Positions 1-10,108 of a stretch of DNA of 22,548 nt are shown here, piece by piece. Positions within the stretch are counted from its first letter, which is position 1. Every line of letters begins with the position of its first letter. The position numbers were made by a program, and so were the translations under genes. Below the pieces are notes generated by a model. The model did no database searches and was not told where the DNA came from. It saw nothing but the letters and a program-made list of their open reading frames with translations. Origin of the DNA: a virus; the IMG/VR virus record IMGVR_UViG_3300028489_000003, positions 1-22,548 of that record. The stretch is one strand, 5' to 3'.

Positions 1-139
1 AAAGATTATAATCTACACCGTCATCTGCTAATGCAAATTTGCTTATATTAAGACTCCCATTAGTTGCCAATCGTTGTCTACCTAACTCAGTCAAAACAGC
101 GTCTATAAAAATAGTTTGACTTTTATCCAAAAATGCCAT
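1..139 (-). CDS. Tail/baseplate-associated protein, N-terminal part only (paralogue of the next gene)
   Basis: Only the first 46 codons lie in the window; the gene runs off the left edge. The ATG overlaps the stop codon of the upstream gene by one base (TAATG). The visible N-terminus (MAFLDKSQTIFIDAVLTELG, then a segment ending FALADDGVDY) matches the N-terminus of the neighbour at 139-846, which has the same spacing and the same FALADD-VDY block. The two genes are therefore tandem paralogues that share an N-terminal module. The position at the downstream end of a baseplate block suggests a virion structural role, perhaps a peripheral tail or fibre-attachment protein. That role is inferred from context only. 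Confidence 0.7.
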   Translation of the reverse strand, partial: MAFLDKSQTIFIDAVLTELGRQRLATNGSLNISKFALADDGVDYNL

Positions 140-846
140 TATTCATTTGCCTTATAATTTACTCTAATTGTCAATGCCGCAGTTGCCCCAGATTTTACTC
201 CTGTGACTATCAAAGACGTCTTTGAAGCATTTTGAGTACTAGTAATTCTCTTAGCTTTAATTTTAATAGTATTATTGCCTGATGGTGCAATAAGTGTTTG
301 AGAAGCTCTAAATCTTAAAGATTGTTCTGTCGGTTGTGCAAATCTACCCGCAGTTGATGGCGAATCATCTAAATATAAAAAAGCTATATTAGTATTAAGC
401 AATGTATAGCTATATGCTTCAGGGCTAGAATTAGAATGTAAATTGTTGGTACTACATTGTATAGAATCTTCATCCCCAATATTACTAACATTTTTCCAAC
501 TTAAATCTAATATTCCACTATTAGTATTTACTCTATTATTAAAAGTACCCCCAATAGTAGCCATCTTCATTCCACTACTCCTATCCAAATGATCTGTGCT
601 TCGTAAAAGTTTATATCTCATCACACTTGTTTCATTTGGTACTGGTTCCAATAATGGTAAATTTTCAATCACGGTTCCATAATAATCTGACCCTGACGGG
701 TGCGCGGTATCCCATAATGTATAATCAACTTCATCATCTGCTAATGCAAAATGAGTAACATCAAAATTACCTTGAGCTAACTTTTCTCTACCTTTATTGG
801 TAAGGATAGCCTTCAATACCTGCGTCGTTTTATTTAAATACGCCAT
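139..846 (-). CDS. Putative virion/tail protein with FALADD-type N-terminal module
   Basis: This is a 235-residue protein. Residues 1 to about 45 (LTNKGREKLAQG followed by FALADDEVDYTLWD) repeat the module found at the start of the next downstream gene. The remainder is rich in Ser, Thr and Asn and predicted to be beta-rich, and it ends in an Ig-like segment (SLIVTGVKSGATAALTIRVNYK). It has no signal peptide or membrane segment. The ATG at 846 follows a good Shine-Dalgarno sequence (CGGAGAAG), and the gene sits 90 bases after the giant tail gene. Its stop overlaps the next ATG (TAATG), so translation is probably coupled. A tail, fibre-base or baseplate-decoration role is likely from context. 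No enzyme motif is visible. Confidence 0.7.
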   Translation of the reverse strand: MAYLNKTTQVLKAILTNKGREKLAQGNFDVTHFALADDEVDYTLWDTAHPSGSDYYGTVIENLPLLEPVPNETSVMRYKLLRSTDHLDRSSGMKMATIGGTFNNRVNTNSGILDLSWKNVSNIGDEDSIQCSTNNLHSNSSPEAYSYTLLNTNIAFLYLDDSPSTAGRFAQPTEQSLRFRASQTLIAPSGNNTIKIKAKRITSTQNASKTSLIVTGVKSGATAALTIRVNYKANE

Positions 847-879
847 TTTTTAACTTCTCCGATTTGTAATATATGATCA

Positions 880-899
880 TAGACAACCTTTGTTATCTA
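880..899 (-). other. Hairpin in the leader between the giant tail gene and the next gene
   Basis: The minus-strand transcript can form an 8-bp stem (TAGATAAC with GTTGTCTA, one T-G wobble) closed by the 4-base loop AAAG. It lies in the 90-base gap between the stop at 937 and the start at 846. No T-run follows it, so it is more likely an mRNA processing or stability element than a classical terminator. An AT-only block (898-930) lies just upstream of it in the transcript direction. Confidence 0.4.
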
Positions 900-936
900 T
901 AAATATATATAAATTAAGTTTATTATTAATTTAGTT

Positions 937-3900
937 TTATTGCTGATCATCACCTTCCGTATCAAACTCTGTTCTCAATTGAACACTTTCACGCGCATCA
1001 CTTACTAATGCATATGGATTTGTTAATATATAGGTAACTGGTGTATAATCTTTCTTACCATTTACATCCAATGAAGATAATGCAGTAATAGCAGTATTTT
1101 TACTACCTTCAAAATTAATTCTACGTAATCCAGTTGAATTTTCTGTTAATTTTTCAAAACTTGAAGAAATAAATGAAACTGAACTTGCATTTCCTTGTAA
1201 AAAGTTTTTCTTACTACTATAAATATACATAGGTTTTTTATTAAAAGTAGAAACTCTTTGATTATTTATCATACCAATAGATTCCGTAAAAATAGATGTG
1301 GGTCCTCCAGAATAAATACTAGAGGTAGTATAGTTTCTTCCATAATGTCTAAAATTATCTACTCTATTTAAATCTCTTATTGACGGTTTAGAAAAAATAT
1401 CTCCACTAACTGTCGCTTCATAATATTGATTATCTGAATAAAATTCATATGTAGACTCTTCATCTATTTCCCTATCTAATCTAGTTACATTTTGATTAAC
1501 TTCATAATAATTATTTTCTGCACTTTGTGAAACAATATCACTATCTACATCTTTTAATTTAATAGTATCTTCAAAAAGTGGATTTTCAAATACAGGATGA
1601 TTAATTGCTTGTTTATTTCTATCTAAAATATTATTTTCCACCAGTACTCCAACAACAGCTTTACTCCTTGCTGGTAATAAAGATTCTAATTGTGTAAATA
1701 ATGAATGATCAAAATAATTTAATAATCTCATATAATCCCAAAAATTATTAGCACCTGTATATTTCTTAAAATATTCTAATTTTACCGCTTCTAAATCCCT
1801 ATATTGATATTCTGTATCATCTCTAGCATCACCAAGATATTGATCAAAATTAAAATCAGCTAACTGATTCATAATATCTTGATTAATTACATCTATGGGA
1901 CTAAAATACACTCCAATCTTATTTGAATCCAATGGAGACCTATCAAAAGAAGAAACTTCTACTCTTTCTGTTGGACTTAAATTTATATTTTCTCCAATTC
2001 TATCTAAGTACTCTGCAGTTTCAATTCTTACCTTATTTGCATTTCTTCTAATTCCACCTATTTTTGGGAGTGGAAATTTTGTTCTATCAACAACATTAGA
2101 ATAACTTGTTTCATCAGCGAATCCCGTAGCTATACCTGCAATTGGTGTAGATTGATCAGTCGAAGTATCTCTAACCGATGTATCACTATTATGGTTTTTT
2201 GATTCATTAAAACTATATCGTAAAGCAATATCCTCGAAAGAAGCACTAAAACTATTTCCTACATAAGATTGTGGATTTTCTACGTGTGCGTCGAATGATT
2301 TTACATTCAACCTAGATTTCCACAATCTAAATTCCATCATCGAACCACTAAATTGTCCTCCAAAATCTTTTGTAGTATATCCACCTATATATAATGAACC
2401 TGTATTATTATACGCTGTATTATAAGATTGAGATGCTGCATTTTCATCTCCAGGCATATACAAAGTTGTTTCAGATTCATATTGAATTACATCTCTACCA
2501 GCATCATATTGTTTAGCTACTAAATTATAATTTACATTATTACCAGATTCCGTACTAGGAAAATATCTATTAAATGTGCCATTATCAAAATATACTGACC
2601 GTCTTGGAGCATCATTTGGTTGAGTAAATGATAATTGTAGAGAAATATTTGCGGTAGATGGTTGTAATAACGTTGGTCTAAAACTTATTTTCTCCCAATT
2701 TGTAGTAATAGACTTATCAATATAATGATATCCTCCAGCTCCTGGATCTGGTAAAGTATTTTGATCAGGATATTTAACTGGGGCATCATTAATTATTCTA
2801 CCATCACTATCTAATTCAAGTACAACTAACCTAGCAGTTACTCCACCACTTCCAGATACTTTAGCATATACTGAAAAATCAAATTGATCAGATTTAGATG
2901 CAGTTATAAATCTAGCATCCCCCCACGCACTAACTGTACCATTATAATTTTGAAATGGCGCAGAATAAGTTCTACTACCTGGATTATTTTGAGTAACCTT
3001 TATAGAATAGTTACCATTATAAACTTCATCACTAGCGCTCGCTATTACTCCAGCTCCATTCTGCCAAACATTAAATGGTAATTGAAATGAACCAGTTTCA
3101 AAATTATTTTTAGCAAGTAAATCCTCCGAAATTACCTGTTTTGTTAACATTACAGACCAAAAATCTCCATTATATAGTGGTAAAGGTTCAGTAGATGATG
3201 TAACATATCCCGCAGACCCACTTAATGTAAATGTTAATCTACCAATGTTATCAGCCGAAGCATTATCTTTTAAATAAATTCCAAATTGGTCACCAGTAGC
3301 TCCATTACCACCCTGAACTAATGTCTGATCAGAACTTGAAGCCGCCTTATATCTAAATTCTATAGTATTTGGAACCTGTGTTCCACCCAATCCTAATGAA
3401 TGTGACCAAGAACCAGAAACATATTGAGCTGTTTTAAAATCTAAAGCTTTTGTAAATTTTCTACTTGTTTCATATATAGGTTCTACATCAGTAATAGATG
3501 GTCCTCCATACTCTCTAACTCTTAATATTGTAGATGGAATGCCATAACAATTTATTAATCCCCTTAATGCCTCCACAGTTCCTTTTGACTTTAAGAAAAA
3601 TGGCATATTAGCAATTATTCTTTTCCACACCTCACGTGAAATATCTTGTAAAGAAGCACTAGCATAAATACTTGTTGATTTATTTACAGGATCTACAGAT
3701 TTTCCAAAAAAATATTTATCTAATTTAGCTAAATCATACCCACCTTGTAAATTCCATCCAAAACTTTTTGCTACAGAATAAACAAGTTGTTTAGATAATC
3801 CTTTATCTAAAGATTCATCAATTTCATAAGTTTGTCCAAATCTATCAATATAATTTTTTAAATTATCAAAATGATGTCCAGTCATATCCATAAATTTTAA

Positions 3901-6555
3901 AAATTCTTCATTATTCGAATCATCTCTCATATGATCAGGTAGATGATATATAAGTCTATCTATATTATCTCTATCATAGTTTGAAGCACTAGTATAATTT
4001 AAATTATACCACTCAACTCCTTGAGAAGATGATACTTCATATAAAGTATATGGTTTAGTAGTATTCTGTTTAGGCCATGATGCATCATAAAATAATCCTG
4101 CACTTCCAGAAGAATATGAAGAACTATTAAAATACAAATATCTTTCATAACCATCAAAACTATTTACAACTTCACTACTAGCATTTTCCCACCTTTTAGC
4201 ATCTGACCCAGCATTTTGTATTACTGTATTTGCTGCATTTCCCAAATATCCAGTATCATAATAAGTCCCTGCAATTGATTGGCTATAAGCATCATATAAT
4301 TCTAAATTTGTTAATTTAGTTTTAAAATTTTCTAATCTACGTCTAGCAGAGCTAAATTTAATAAAATGATCTGGATTAGAATAATCCATATTTAATCTTA
4401 CTTCATTTATAGATCCACTTATTATATCTCTCTCTATGTCTTTAGCTTGTGAACTACTAACTAATAATAAATCATCATACGATTGATATTCAGTTTGTCT
4501 TTCTCTAATTGCGGGTTCCAGTCCTCCACCCACGCCAGTAGGTAATCTCAAAATAGAAGTTGGTATTACTGGTTCAGTATAATTAACTAAATTAACATCA
4601 CAAATATGTGGTGAAATAACTTCCCTTACAAAAAATATATCTTGCCCAAGTCCTATTCCAGGTGGTAATGGATTAAGAAATTTTACTAACATTAAACCTG
4701 TATCTTTCCCATAATCTTTATTTATAACAAGATTTAAACTAGAATTACCAGTCATAGCATAATAAGATAAATCTCTAGTATCTCTTTTACGTGATATCAA
4801 TCTAATTTTATTTATATTATCATTTATATCTTCATATGTTATATTATATTTCTCAGCAAATTCTTGTGGTGTAATTTTTAATGATAAACTACGTACTTTA
4901 TCTCCACCCCCTTGATAGGGTGCAGCTATTGTCGGGTCAGGCACATCTCCACTATTTAATAAATAATTTTGAAACTCTCCTATAAATGATTCATATTCAT
5001 ATGAAGTTACCATTTCTGTTGTAGTTACATCACGCCAATATGTTGGTGAATCTTGTGTAGCATCCATATACAAATATTCTTCCATCATATTCATCACACA
5101 TTCATTTAAATCTATATCTAATTCCGTTGCTGGTATAGCCCTTTCACCATCTATATATTCTATAAACTGTTGATCTAGTTTATCAGCAATATAATTAAAT
5201 AACTGAGCATTACTCATCAAAGTACTTCCATACATATAATGTTGAAACTTACCATTTGCTTTATTATCAAACCAAGATCTAAATGGCGATGACCATGAAA
5301 ATGCAATTATATAAACTTCTTCTTCACTATCTCCAGATTGTCCATAATTACCATAATCATCATCTTGTTGTCCTGAATAATCTGAATAATTATTGTACCC
5401 ACTAGATTGCTGACCAGTTGTAGTACCACCATCGTTAGTAACTGTCCATGTAGTAATTGGATCTGAAGTTGGCATTTCTGAAATTAATGAAGTAGTAATA
5501 TCTTCATTAGAATGCTCACTATGTAGATTTCTATTAGAAGCAATTGTTAATGGCATACCCGATACTAAATTATTAGACCATATTACATTTCCATCTCCAG
5601 TAAATTCTATACCTTCAGCATTAGATACCCATTCACCTTCAGTATTTCCAGTGTAATCACGTGCAAATACCCATTGTTTTCCTTCAGATACATTTGGTTG
5701 CGTTATAGTTGGTATAAGTGTTGGTTTATCTTCTTGAAAATATTCTTGAGTAGTTGTACTTACTTCTTTTTCTATAGCAGATATTAGGAAGAAATCTGGA
5801 ATTTCTACCAATATTTTATTTTCAAAAGACCTAGCTTTTTCAATAAAATTTATAAGTTGAGTAGAAGAAGCCATGGTATTATCTTCTACCGCTTCTATTA
5901 CAGTACTATCCTCGCCGATTGATTGATAAGATATTTGTTGTGAAGATAATATTAACCTATCATTAATATCACTACCAAATCCACTAAATCTACCCTTATA
6001 ATATGCATTACCTCTTAAAAGATCATCTACTTGCATTCTTACTTTTATCTCTGTTCTATCAGGTGATATTCCAGCTATATTATAACAAAGTTTTTTAGAA
6101 AAAACTCTTTCATCTCCAACATCAACATTTTGTATTTCTTCTTCTTGTTTAAGTAGAAAATCTTTATCTGCCTTTGGTGCAGAAATAGTTGATTTATAAA
6201 GTCCTCCCTCTCTTTTTATAGGTGTCCCACGATAAACTATACTTTCACTATCTAGTAATACAGACTTATATGACCCAGCTTCTGTTCTTAAAAAATAGTA
6301 TTCTAAACTAATATTTCCAGTTAATATTCCAAATGAATTTATAATTTCGGCAAGATTTATCTCAAAGTTATCTCCAACTACACTTGATTGCCAAATTTTT
6401 CTTGATCCTAACACCATACCAGTTTGATCAAAAGCTTTAATTAAAATAAAATCTCTCGGTCCAAACCTATCTCGAGCTCTACCAAATTTTAACTCTGGTG
6501 ATAACTCTCTCATACCTAAGGTAGCTAATTTATTATCTGATAATTTAAAACTCAC
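937..6555 (-). CDS. Giant multidomain baseplate/tail protein with tail-protein-I-like core and LamG-like lectin domain
   Basis: This protein has 1872 residues and starts with GTG (position 6555), two bases after the stop of the preceding gene. The N-terminus (residues 1-360) is mixed alpha/beta. A low-complexity Gly/Tyr/Asp/Gln linker covers roughly 379-412. Residues about 860-1010 look like the tail-protein-I/baseplate family, with LPDHMRDD, then MPFFLKSKGTVEALRGLINC and YGIPSTILRVREYGG. A LamG/concanavalin-like fold begins near 1066 (TIEFRYKA, ending FWSVML near 1139). It is interrupted by about 190 residues of a carbohydrate-binding-like jelly roll and resumes near 1336 to finish with GSLYIGGY and FSGSMMEFRLWKSRL. 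The C-terminal part (about 1500-1700) contains the block FWDYMRLLNYFDHSLFTQLE. In contractile phages such very long wedge proteins connect the baseplate to fibres. Sugar binding at the cell surface is inferred. The exact T4 counterpart (gp7-like) is uncertain. Confidence 0.75.
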   Translation of the reverse strand: MSFKLSDNKLATLGMRELSPELKFGRARDRFGPRDFILIKAFDQTGMVLGSRKIWQSSVVGDNFEINLAEIINSFGILTGNISLEYYFLRTEAGSYKSVLLDSESIVYRGTPIKREGGLYKSTISAPKADKDFLLKQEEEIQNVDVGDERVFSKKLCYNIAGISPDRTEIKVRMQVDDLLRGNAYYKGRFSGFGSDINDRLILSSQQISYQSIGEDSTVIEAVEDNTMASSTQLINFIEKARSFENKILVEIPDFFLISAIEKEVSTTTQEYFQEDKPTLIPTITQPNVSEGKQWVFARDYTGNTEGEWVSNAEGIEFTGDGNVIWSNNLVSGMPLTIASNRNLHSEHSNEDITTSLISEMPTSDPITTWTVTNDGGTTTGQQSSGYNNYSDYSGQQDDDYGNYGQSGDSEEEVYIIAFSWSSPFRSWFDNKANGKFQHYMYGSTLMSNAQLFNYIADKLDQQFIEYIDGERAIPATELDIDLNECVMNMMEEYLYMDATQDSPTYWRDVTTTEMVTSYEYESFIGEFQNYLLNSGDVPDPTIAAPYQGGGDKVRSLSLKITPQEFAEKYNITYEDINDNINKIRLISRKRDTRDLSYYAMTGNSSLNLVINKDYGKDTGLMLVKFLNPLPPGIGLGQDIFFVREVISPHICDVNLVNYTEPVIPTSILRLPTGVGGGLEPAIRERQTEYQSYDDLLLVSSSQAKDIERDIISGSINEVRLNMDYSNPDHFIKFSSARRRLENFKTKLTNLELYDAYSQSIAGTYYDTGYLGNAANTVIQNAGSDAKRWENASSEVVNSFDGYERYLYFNSSSYSSGSAGLFYDASWPKQNTTKPYTLYEVSSSQGVEWYNLNYTSASNYDRDNIDRLIYHLPDHMRDDSNNEEFLKFMDMTGHHFDNLKNYIDRFGQTYEIDESLDKGLSKQLVYSVAKSFGWNLQGGYDLAKLDKYFFGKSVDPVNKSTSIYASASLQDISREVWKRIIANMPFFLKSKGTVEALRGLINCYGIPSTILRVREYGGPSITDVEPIYETSRKFTKALDFKTAQYVSGSWSHSLGLGGTQVPNTIEFRYKAASSSDQTLVQGGNGATGDQFGIYLKDNASADNIGRLTFTLSGSAGYVTSSTEPLPLYNGDFWSVMLTKQVISEDLLAKNNFETGSFQLPFNVWQNGAGVIASASDEVYNGNYSIKVTQNNPGSRTYSAPFQNYNGTVSAWGDARFITASKSDQFDFSVYAKVSGSGGVTARLVVLELDSDGRIINDAPVKYPDQNTLPDPGAGGYHYIDKSITTNWEKISFRPTLLQPSTANISLQLSFTQPNDAPRRSVYFDNGTFNRYFPSTESGNNVNYNLVAKQYDAGRDVIQYESETTLYMPGDENAASQSYNTAYNNTGSLYIGGYTTKDFGGQFSGSMMEFRLWKSRLNVKSFDAHVENPQSYVGNSFSASFEDIALRYSFNESKNHNSDTSVRDTSTDQSTPIAGIATGFADETSYSNVVDRTKFPLPKIGGIRRNANKVRIETAEYLDRIGENINLSPTERVEVSSFDRSPLDSNKIGVYFSPIDVINQDIMNQLADFNFDQYLGDARDDTEYQYRDLEAVKLEYFKKYTGANNFWDYMRLLNYFDHSLFTQLESLLPARSKAVVGVLVENNILDRNKQAINHPVFENPLFEDTIKLKDVDSDIVSQSAENNYYEVNQNVTRLDREIDEESTYEFYSDNQYYEATVSGDIFSKPSIRDLNRVDNFRHYGRNYTTSSIYSGGPTSIFTESIGMINNQRVSTFNKKPMYIYSSKKNFLQGNASSVSFISSSFEKLTENSTGLRRINFEGSKNTAITALSSLDVNGKKDYTPVTYILTNPYALVSDARESVQLRTEFDTEGDDQQ

Positions 6556-6557
6556 TG

Positions 6558-7061
6558 TTACTGTCCACCAAATTGGTCTGCAAGACTAGCGGCACTTACA
6601 GGTACTCCCGTATCTTGAAGTTGTTTTATTCGTGCTTGTGTTTTATCCGTTCGTTTAGCTTCCGCCTTATCCTTATTAACAGCTTCTCTATTAGCATCTT
6701 CTTCTGTTATTATTTCATTAACTTGTTTAAAAGTTATATCTAATCCTTCTGTAACTAAATGTGGTGTTGCTAATTTTCTTTTATGTGGAACTTGTATTAT
6801 AAAATTACACACACCATGTTCAAAATCTATACTGTTATCGAATGTCACGTTATCAGAATTTTGAAATAAAATATATCTATCATTTTTATCTTTAGGTGGT
6901 TCATTTATAACAGCAGGTTTTGCCAAATCATCCATGTCCTTTTTATAATTAAAATGACTTGTTAATATTTTCTCTATATTATTATCATAATCTGCCTTGT
7001 ATTGTGAAACTAATCTATTAACGAAGGCAGTATGTTTAACTTCCTCTTTAGAATACGGCAT
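6558..7061 (-). CDS. Conserved-looking virion protein of unknown function
   Basis: This is a 167-residue protein. It begins with a helical segment (residues 1-45), then a beta-rich middle (about 60-95, YILFQNSDNVTFDN followed by CNFIIQVPHKRKL), then a long charged helix (about 105-150, rich in Glu, Lys, Ala and Arg) likely to be coiled coil, and ends in FGGQ. No catalytic motif is visible. It is encoded between the DNRLRE-like protein and the giant tail protein. Its ATG overlaps the preceding stop by one base in the TAATG pattern, and its own stop lies 2 bases before the GTG of the giant gene. Its position within a tight baseplate operon argues for a small wedge or assembly component. Confidence 0.7.
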   Translation of the reverse strand: MPYSKEEVKHTAFVNRLVSQYKADYDNNIEKILTSHFNYKKDMDDLAKPAVINEPPKDKNDRYILFQNSDNVTFDNSIDFEHGVCNFIIQVPHKRKLATPHLVTEGLDITFKQVNEIITEEDANREAVNKDKAEAKRTDKTQARIKQLQDTGVPVSAASLADQFGGQ

Positions 7062-8182
7062 TATCTACTCACTTTGAATTTAAAATCACCACCATAATAA
7101 TTTTTTGTTTGACTAACTCCACTGCCACTTACAACCTTATATTCTATTTGATAATATCTTTCTGCTTGTAATCCATTCATCCAAAAATTAAAATAATTTC
7201 CTGTTGAATCACAGCTAATTAATGAACCACTTCCATACGGTACCATTACGTCCTCAGTCAATGCATCTTTTATTTGATAATAACACGAAGCAGTTGGTAA
7301 ATATTTAACTGTTACATTATCAGAAACAGTTGTAGTAGAATATGTTTTAGTAGGATATCTTTCTCTACCAACTAGTCTAAATTTTACTTTTGAATTTTCT
7401 TTATAATCAGATCTTAATCCTTTCATATAAACTACTAAATCTTCTAAATCCGAAGAAACTAATGGGGATAGAGAACCAGAATTAAAAGTATAATCTTTCC
7501 AAAGTACTTCTAACTTAGGTTGGTAAATTGTATTTGTTTCTCTACTAAAAAATGCAAAATGTCCATACTTTGTGGTATCTCCTTCCTCTGCTCCCGAATC
7601 AGAATTACCAACACTTCCACTTCTTTTAATCATAAAGCCTTGGTTTGGTATAGTACCGTGTAACCAACTCCACATAATTCCAGTTACATCCATTCGCATA
7701 TCAGTTGTTTCCCATTCAAAAGATTGTGAAGCTTGATATCCACTTCCACTATACCACGTTCCTCCAGTATTATTACTACCACTTATCCATTGAGTACCAT
7801 CTACTGCTCCGTGTCTATATCTCCAACTAACACCTTCTTCATCTTTAGGATCATCATAAAATTTACCTTCTCCAACCGTCCAAGATTGACTTACTGGATG
7901 TGCATATAAAGATTGTGATGTAGTTAAATTAGATGAATTTGCATCATATAAATTTAAATAAAATTTTATATCTGATCCTGACGTAATTAACCCAGATGAT
8001 ACTGATTTAGAAATTTCTGTTAAATCAAATTTAATTAATGCTCGAGATACATTTATTACACTAGCATTATTATTAGTATCCTTACGTATCTCTAATATTT
8101 CATCCAATCCAGTATTCTGAGATTGAGTAACTGATCCTTCATACATTGTGGCATCTGCTGATGCATATTCAAAATAATGCAT
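7061..8182 (-). CDS. Beta-rich virion protein with DNRLRE-like module
   Basis: This is a 373-residue protein. Residues 1 to about 235 resemble the DNRLRE/carbohydrate-binding-like jelly-roll modules found in phage tail and cell-surface proteins. They contain an early strand pair with SRALIKFDLTEI, a Ser/Gly/Trp/Tyr-rich centre (WTVGEG, WISGSNNTGGTWYSGSGYQ), a DMRMDVT turn into WSWLHG, and a closing QPKLEVLWKD strand. Residues about 240-373 look like a second, Ig- or FN3-like beta domain. The gene is joined by TAATG overlaps to gp6 upstream and the 167-residue gene downstream, so it probably belongs to the baseplate wedge or its periphery. Its location just after gp6 is similar to that of other wedge genes, but no T4 homologue is assigned. 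Confidence 0.65.
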   Translation of the reverse strand: MHYFEYASADATMYEGSVTQSQNTGLDEILEIRKDTNNNASVINVSRALIKFDLTEISKSVSSGLITSGSDIKFYLNLYDANSSNLTTSQSLYAHPVSQSWTVGEGKFYDDPKDEEGVSWRYRHGAVDGTQWISGSNNTGGTWYSGSGYQASQSFEWETTDMRMDVTGIMWSWLHGTIPNQGFMIKRSGSVGNSDSGAEEGDTTKYGHFAFFSRETNTIYQPKLEVLWKDYTFNSGSLSPLVSSDLEDLVVYMKGLRSDYKENSKVKFRLVGRERYPTKTYSTTTVSDNVTVKYLPTASCYYQIKDALTEDVMVPYGSGSLISCDSTGNYFNFWMNGLQAERYYQIEYKVVSGSGVSQTKNYYGGDFKFKVSR

Positions 8183-10095
8183 TATGCTATATCTCCTATT
8201 ACTCTACCGATTATATCTTGGTCTGGAAATTTTACTTCAAATAGTGATGGGTCTTTAGATGGGTAAATAACTCCATTCTTCATTACCATTGAGTCTGCGA
8301 GATCATAAACATTACCAGAATATCCCTTAGAAGTATCATATTTGTTTGTTATAGCTAAATTAGTACCTAATGGATTACTATCCGATGGCTTTTCAACTCC
8401 AAGTACTCCTTCTACCTTTAATAATTGTGCAACTGCTTCTGCTATTACAATAGGTTGGTTTATTTGCCAATTATCAACATTCCAAAATTCTCTCATTTTA
8501 GCAATTGATCTTAATAAAACTTCATTTTTATTATATCCTCGTTTTACTAAAATATCAAATCTAACTGCAATGTTTATTATATAAGCATCTTTAATATTAA
8601 TTGCATCAGTTAACATACGAAATCTTCCCAAATATGTTTTTAAATTTTGTTTAGTAACTGTATTTAATTTTACTAATTTTTTATTATTATTATATCCTAA
8701 CAGATATAAATTTAACCCTAACGGATTTTTTTCGAATTTGGGTTTTTCTCCAGCGGGATTAGAAATTTGCTCATCTTGTACTACATAAGCTTTAGCGATA
8801 TTACCATATCTCTCTGGTAACGCATACACTCTAGTAATAATATCATCTCTTGTTACCATTCTAGCTTGTGCCTGAAAATAACCAAGTGCATTTTGTCTTA
8901 CTTCTTCATTAGATTCTGCATCCATACCTCCTGATGATGGTTCTACATTTGTTAGGTTAATTGATTTTCTAACACGATCTAATTTTGTAGAATTTAAATT
9001 TCCTGAAAATGGTGATAGAACTTTACTAGCAAAAGTATTTATCTGACCTGACATAACATTATGTTTAGATCCTCCACTATAAGCATATTTTATAGTAAGT
9101 GTAGTATTAGATGGTGCTTCACCATAAGCCCTAGTATTTGTAAAATTATTAGGATCAAATGCAATTCCTAATTTAGATGGTGCTCCTGGTAAATTTGAAC
9201 CAACATTATCTGGATTTGGAATTAATTCTTCATCTGGAGTTACTTCTGTTCCAGCCCCAAATCTTATTTCTGTCTTTTTATCAGACCTTACATAAGTTCT
9301 AAACCTTTTAGACGTTTTTAATCTTTTTATAATATAAGGATTAGTTTCATCATATTGAACAAGAGAACTATCATTTTCAGCTAAGTTTTGAAATTCAGAA
9401 AAAACCATGTCTTGTGCCAAGAAAGGAACCTCATACCAAGTATTTCCATCACTATCTGAGACTGATAAAATTTCTGTTATATTATCTTCAGATAAAACTA
9501 GCTTATCATATTTTTGAGGTCCGCCAAAAGTAAATGTTTCTTCTTTACTAAATCCACTTATAACAGTTACAGTTTTATATATTCTAAAATATTTTAAACC
9601 TGTTGACCAATTACCAGTTCTTTCTGGTGGTGGACTCTGACTACCTTGACCAGTTTTAAAATTACAATCTGACAATAATCTAAACTCTACACCATGTATT
9701 GGGGAAAACACTCTAGTATCAGATTTTATATTCATCGCATAATCATAATCTGGTTGTGCGTCATCATCAACTCTAGCTGGTAACTCCTGTGAAAATCTTA
9801 CTCTAGCTAATGACGGGGATATCAATCTTGGTCTATATCCCATAAATTGTGCTATATTATATATTTGATTTTTTTCTTCCGCGTAAGGTAATAAAGATTC
9901 TTTAAATACCGCATCAGTATAATAACCCATCACATCACCGATATATGCAACTGATTCTAAAAACATCATACCAGGCGAAACTTCATTAAAATCCTTATAT
10001 GCTGAAGGAAAATAAGTTTTAGCATAGTCCATCAAATTTTGACGTAAACTAGAAAAATCTCTACCTATATAATTTATATCTTTATTACTTGGCAT
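8182..10095 (-). CDS. gp6: Baseplate wedge protein, gp6-like (baseplate J family)
   Basis: This is a 637-residue protein, close to the size of T4 gp6. The N-terminus has the hallmark of this family: NYIGRDFSSLRQNLMDYAK, then FNEVSPGMMFLESVAYIGDV and MGYYTD within residues 8-63, followed by MGYRPR. The central domain (about 386-437) carries the baseplate-J-type segment SSGGMDAESNEEVRQNALGY, then RMVTRDDIITRVYALPERYG. gp6 dimers form the iris-like inner ring of the baseplate that drives sheath contraction. The gene lies 13 bases after gp25, as expected for partners in the wedge, and ends in a TAATG overlap with the following gene. The assignment is firm at family level. Confidence 0.9.
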   Translation of the reverse strand: MPSNKDINYIGRDFSSLRQNLMDYAKTYFPSAYKDFNEVSPGMMFLESVAYIGDVMGYYTDAVFKESLLPYAEEKNQIYNIAQFMGYRPRLISPSLARVRFSQELPARVDDDAQPDYDYAMNIKSDTRVFSPIHGVEFRLLSDCNFKTGQGSQSPPPERTGNWSTGLKYFRIYKTVTVISGFSKEETFTFGGPQKYDKLVLSEDNITEILSVSDSDGNTWYEVPFLAQDMVFSEFQNLAENDSSLVQYDETNPYIIKRLKTSKRFRTYVRSDKKTEIRFGAGTEVTPDEELIPNPDNVGSNLPGAPSKLGIAFDPNNFTNTRAYGEAPSNTTLTIKYAYSGGSKHNVMSGQINTFASKVLSPFSGNLNSTKLDRVRKSINLTNVEPSSGGMDAESNEEVRQNALGYFQAQARMVTRDDIITRVYALPERYGNIAKAYVVQDEQISNPAGEKPKFEKNPLGLNLYLLGYNNNKKLVKLNTVTKQNLKTYLGRFRMLTDAINIKDAYIINIAVRFDILVKRGYNKNEVLLRSIAKMREFWNVDNWQINQPIVIAEAVAQLLKVEGVLGVEKPSDSNPLGTNLAITNKYDTSKGYSGNVYDLADSMVMKNGVIYPSKDPSLFEVKFPDQDIIGRVIGDIA

Positions 10096-10108
10096 ATACT
10101 ATCTCTCC

